This document shows, in pieces, positions 34,382 to 37,217 of a DNA stretch of 37,217 nucleotides. Origin of the DNA: Actinomycetota bacterium (lineage in GTDB: Bacteria > Actinomycetota > Actinomycetes > S36-B12 > UBA10799); NCBI GenBank assembly GCA_963169225.1, contig CAUJDH010000046.1, forward strand, positions 1 to 37,217, given 5' to 3'. How positions within the stretch are numbered: position 1 is the stretch's first letter; every line of letters starts with the position of its first letter. A model generated the notes under the pieces. It was not told where the DNA came from. It did no database searches and was given only the letters and a program-made list of their open reading frames with translations. A program made the translations under genes and the position numbers.

Positions 34382-35164
34382 ATGAAGATTGCAGTCTGCG
34401 TCAAGCAGGTACCTGATACATCCTCGGAGAAGAAGCTGGACCCCTCCGACAACACTTTGGATCGCGCCTCAGTTGACGGCGTGATGAACGAGCTATGCGA
34501 ATACGCAGTCGAAGAAGCGCTGCTGATCGCCGAAGCCAACGAAGGTTCTGAAGTCGTCGTTGTCACAGTCGGCCCGGATGCCGCAACTGAGACGATCCGT
34601 AAGGCTTTGAGCATGGGTGCCGATTCGGCAATCCACGTCTCGGACGATGCCCTTCACGGTTCCGACGCACTGGCTACCTCGCTGGCAATTGCTAAGGCGC
34701 TAGAAGGCAAAGGTTTTGACCTCGTGATCTTCGGATCTGAGTCAACCGATGCTCGTATGAGTGTTATTCCCGCTATGGTCGCCGAGCGTCTTAACGTTTC
34801 GCAGCTCACCTTTGCCAACAAGGTCGAGGTTTCGGGAAGCGACGTCAAGATTCAACGCATCACCGACGAAGGCTACGACGTTGTCAACGGCACCATTCCC
34901 GCCGTGATCTCGGTGGTCGAGAAGATCAACGAGCCACGCTACCCATCGTTCAAGGGCATCATGGCCGCTAAGAAAAAGCCGATCGAAACTGTCGGCCTAG
35001 GGGACATCGGTGTCGATGCTGGCGCAGTTGGCCTTGCTGGCGCGAAGTCCGAGGTTGTTTCGTTTGAAGCAGCTCCTGCACGTGCAGCTGGAACTATCGT
35101 CACTGACGAAGGTAACGGCGGCAAGCAGATTGCAGATTACCTGTCCGAGCAGAAGTTCTTCTAA
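34382..35164 (+). CDS. etfB: Electron transfer flavoprotein, beta subunit
   Basis: EtfB with EtfA carries electrons from acyl-CoA and other dehydrogenases to the respiratory chain through ETF-ubiquinone oxidoreductase or its equivalent. The 260-residue protein has the family start KIAVCVKQVPDT, the AMP-binding region SMGADSAIHVSD and GSESTDA, and the signature region VEKINEPRYPSFKGIMAAKKKPIE. A GGAGG site lies upstream of the ATG at 34382. etfA follows after 11 bases. The pair matches fixA/fixB (Rv3029c/Rv3028c) of mycobacteria, including the position beside the glucan genes. Confidence 0.96.
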   Translation: MKIAVCVKQVPDTSSEKKLDPSDNTLDRASVDGVMNELCEYAVEEALLIAEANEGSEVVVVTVGPDAATETIRKALSMGADSAIHVSDDALHGSDALATSLAIAKALEGKGFDLVIFGSESTDARMSVIPAMVAERLNVSQLTFANKVEVSGSDVKIQRITDEGYDVVNGTIPAVISVVEKINEPRYPSFKGIMAAKKKPIETVGLGDIGVDAGAVGLAGAKSEVVSFEAAPARAAGTIVTDEGNGGKQIADYLSEQKFF

Positions 35165-35175
35165 GGAGAAACACA

Positions 35176-36129
35176 ATGGCTGAAGTACTAGTTCTTGTAG
35201 ACCACGTCGATGGCGCGGTCAAGAAAGTTACCCTCGAGCTCCTGACTCTGGCACGTAGCCTGGGCGAGCCCTCCGCAGTGTTTGTTGGTTCCGGCGTTGA
35301 TGCCGCGGCTGGTGAACTGACTGAATACGGCGCAGCCAACATTTATGTTGCTGAGTCCTCAGACCTAACTGCACATCCAGTTGGCCCAGTTGCTGACTTG
35401 CTTGCCAGCCTGGTTGCTGAGAAGTCGCCGGCTGCTGTCCTGATTCCCTCGACCGCCACAGGCAAGGAGATCGCTGGTCGCCTCGCAATCAAGACGGACA
35501 GCGGTGTCGTTACTGACGCGGTTGATATCTCGAGTGATCTGGTTGCAACCTTGTCGGTATTCGGTGGCGAGCTTGTCGTCAACGCCAAGGTGTCGGCCGG
35601 TACGCCGATCTTCACCGTTCGCCCGAACAGTGTGGCCCCAGAGGCCGCTGCTGGTGCAGGTGCGCGTAGTGATGTTGCCGCCACGGTTTCGGAATCCTCG
35701 GCCAAGGCGACCGTTGCCGAGTCGGTCAAGGAAGAGAAGGGCGCACGCCCAGAACTCGCCGAGGCGGGCATCGTCGTTTCCGGTGGTCGCGGTGTTGGTG
35801 GAGCCGATGGCTTCCAGATCATTGAGGCTCTTGCCGATTCACTCGGTGGCGCTGTCGGTGCCTCGCGTGCCGCAACGGATGCCGGCTGGTATCCGCACCA
35901 GTTCCAAGTTGGTCAGACCGGTAAGACCGTGTCGCCGCAGCTCTACATTGCTAACGGAATCTCGGGCGCAATTCAGCACCGCGCTGGTATGCAGACCTCC
36001 AAGTTGATCGTTGTGGTCAACAAGGATCCAGAGGCACCGATCTTTGAGCTTGCTGACTACGGTGTCGTCGGAGACCTCTTCGATGTCGTTCCGCAGCTCA
36101 CAGCAGAGATCCAAAGTCGCAAGGGCTAG
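35176..36129 (+). CDS. etfA: Electron transfer flavoprotein, alpha subunit
   Basis: EtfA binds the FAD of the complex. The 317-residue protein has an N-terminal alpha/beta domain (VLVLVDHVDGAVKKVTLELL) and a C-terminal FAD domain with SGGRGVGGADGFQIIEALAD, GASRAATDAGWYPHQFQVGQ, and the signature LYIANGISGAIQHRAGMQTS followed by INKDP-type VVNKDPEAPIFELADYGVVGD. The ATG has AAGGAG just upstream. It is followed by a strong terminator, so etfB-etfA is a two-gene operon. Confidence 0.97.
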   Translation: MAEVLVLVDHVDGAVKKVTLELLTLARSLGEPSAVFVGSGVDAAAGELTEYGAANIYVAESSDLTAHPVGPVADLLASLVAEKSPAAVLIPSTATGKEIAGRLAIKTDSGVVTDAVDISSDLVATLSVFGGELVVNAKVSAGTPIFTVRPNSVAPEAAAGAGARSDVAATVSESSAKATVAESVKEEKGARPELAEAGIVVSGGRGVGGADGFQIIEALADSLGGAVGASRAATDAGWYPHQFQVGQTGKTVSPQLYIANGISGAIQHRAGMQTSKLIVVVNKDPEAPIFELADYGVVGDLFDVVPQLTAEIQSRKG

Positions 36130-36149
36130 CTCTAGTTCACTTAGTTTTC

Positions 36150-36193
36150 AAGAGAGGTTGTATCCACTAAAGTGGATACAACCTCTCTTTTTT
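36150..36193 (+). terminator. Rho-independent terminator of etfBA
   Basis: AAGAGAGGTTGTATCCACT (36150-36168) and its exact inverse (36171-36189) form a 19-base arm stem, closed by a tight loop and followed by a T-run (36189-36193). Confidence 0.95.
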
Positions 36194-36323
36194 GTTAGGC
36201 GAGTTCAAGCACATGACAGCTGCTTGACATTCGATACCCGTGGCTTCTTCAAACTTGAACGAGCTATTTGGGTGTGGATTTCAAATCAAGATTTACGTCC
36301 CGGGAGGGAGTTATTTTTGCGGC

Positions 36324-37112
36324 ATGTCTAAATCTATGAAGCTCGTTCGTGTGAAGTTCATCATGGTGTTATCGGTGCTGTCGTTGGTGGCAGCATTCCT
36401 GGTGTCCGGTGTTGTCGGTTCGTCTGCTGCCCTAGCCGCTGGCAAAACGCTGACAACGTTTGAACTACAAAGCACAGGTAAGTTCGTATATGAAAGTGGG
36501 ACTACTACTAACTTCATCGTTCAAGGCGGAAAAGTCACTAACGGAGTTGGAACTATAACAATTAAAAATGAATTGAATCCGGAAGGTGTCGATTTAAAAA
36601 TTCGTGACGCTAAGGCAACTGCGGTGAGTTTGGTGGGAGATTTCGAATTTGGCCCTAATAATTGGTTTCAGATGACTCTCGTTGGCTCGAATTGGAAGTC
36701 TTATACGGGTACCTTCAATATAGGTGAGGGCAACAAATTCGAATTCTCAGGTTTGGCTATTAAGAACCCTCCTGCCAGCGTGAAGCCGCGCGCACCCAAG
36801 TCCCTAAACGTGGCTGGCACACCGACGGCTAAGTCGTTCAAGGTGTCGTGGAAGGCTCCTTCGACCAAGGGTGATCGTCCGGTGACTGGTTACCGGGTGA
36901 TCGTTAAAGCGCAGGGTGCTTCCAAGGCGGCTGTGAACAAGAAGCTTGCTAAGAAGGTTCGTTCGTACAAGGTTTCTCGTAAGGCGCTACTCAAGAGCCT
37001 GCGAGCAGCTACTCGTGGTGAATCGAACGTGCGATTCACGGTTCGGCTTGCCGCGCTCAATGGCTCGAGCCAAAGCACTTATGCGAAGAAGTCCTTCTGG
37101 GTGGCGCCATAA
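36324..37112 (+). CDS. Secreted protein with C-terminal fibronectin type III domain
   Basis: The 262-residue product has a signal peptide (about 1-38, ending ALA), an N-terminal mature region of unknown fold (about 39-150) and a C-terminal Fn3 domain (about 156-262, RAPKSLNVAGTPTAKSFKV and PVTGYRVIVKAQG). There is no cell-wall anchor or membrane span after the signal, so it is probably released or bound to the wall. I set the start at the ATG at 36324, with GAGGGAG upstream at 36304-36310; the open frame goes back to 36240. The middle of the gene (about 36530-36740) is visibly more AT-rich than the ends, unlike neighbouring genes. Function is unknown. Confidence 0.8.
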   Translation: MSKSMKLVRVKFIMVLSVLSLVAAFLVSGVVGSSAALAAGKTLTTFELQSTGKFVYESGTTTNFIVQGGKVTNGVGTITIKNELNPEGVDLKIRDAKATAVSLVGDFEFGPNNWFQMTLVGSNWKSYTGTFNIGEGNKFEFSGLAIKNPPASVKPRAPKSLNVAGTPTAKSFKVSWKAPSTKGDRPVTGYRVIVKAQGASKAAVNKKLAKKVRSYKVSRKALLKSLRAATRGESNVRFTVRLAALNGSSQSTYAKKSFWVAP

Positions 37113-37217
37113 GGCCAAGTCGGTAAGGCTAGTTGGATTCAATCTCGCTAGATGTAGTTGCTGACATTTCATTGTGCGCTGGTTTTCGGTGGGCGGTGGT
37201 TGCTATCCAGGTGGCAA

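Overview
The window looks like chromosomal DNA from a moderately GC-rich actinobacterium (Actinomycetota) that is not a mycobacterium. The evidence is a dimeric, mycobacterial-type glycyl-tRNA synthetase, a recO-uppS-(transporter)-zur-glyS-dgt-dnaG gene order close to the one I recall from Mycobacterium tuberculosis, a cysteine-poor S4 protein of Streptomyces type, and a cluster of etfA/etfB, methyltransferase, GH57 and GT4 genes that resembles Rv3028c-Rv3032. No phage, insertion sequence, CRISPR array or plasmid function was seen. Nearly all of the window is housekeeping or central carbon metabolism.

Layout: 1-3318 (minus) is a trehalose operon, otsA followed without a gap by a long gene that fuses trehalose-phosphatase to a GH15 glycosidase and runs off the left edge. 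3378-5901 (plus) carries recO, uppS and a zinc-type cation diffusion facilitator. Converging on it is zur with a small membrane protein (6024-6822, minus). 6924-14331 (plus) carries glyS, dusB, a YdcF/SanA-like protein, dgt, dnaG, an unknown protein and tRNA-Asn. After a strong bidirectional terminator comes a secreted lysozyme-like transglycosylase (14414-15358, minus), then a 350-base gap, tRNA(CAT), and an rpsD-moxR-VWA block (15909-18649, plus). 18669-21299 (minus) holds fumC and a choloylglycine-hydrolase-type enzyme. 21520-22393 (plus) holds an SRPBCC protein and a lipoprotein. 22437-24866 (minus) holds a Nudix enzyme and an M13 metalloprotease. cutC (plus) follows, then rpiA with a full-length GH15 enzyme (minus), an SGNH-type acyltransferase, and the GT4-GH57-methyltransferase operon (minus). 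Divergent from that operon are etfB-etfA, ended by a textbook terminator. The last gene is a secreted fibronectin-III protein. The 271-base gap at 28187-28457 and the 181-base gap at 30414-30594 showed nothing I could name.

Themes: alpha-glucan and trehalose metabolism is unusually prominent (OtsA, the OtsB-GH15 fusion, a second GH15 coupled to rpiA, GH57 and GT4). Metal homeostasis appears as Zur, the CDF transporter and CutC, plus a near-consensus DtxR/IdeR iron box exactly over the predicted -10 of rpsD. About seven genes share the same start layout, a -10-like hexamer ending six bases before the start codon, which is the architecture of leaderless mRNA. I did not find a clearly new multi-gene system. 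The most interesting points are the OtsB-GH15 fusion, the iron box at rpsD, the leaderless starts and the MGLP-like glucan cluster beside etfAB.
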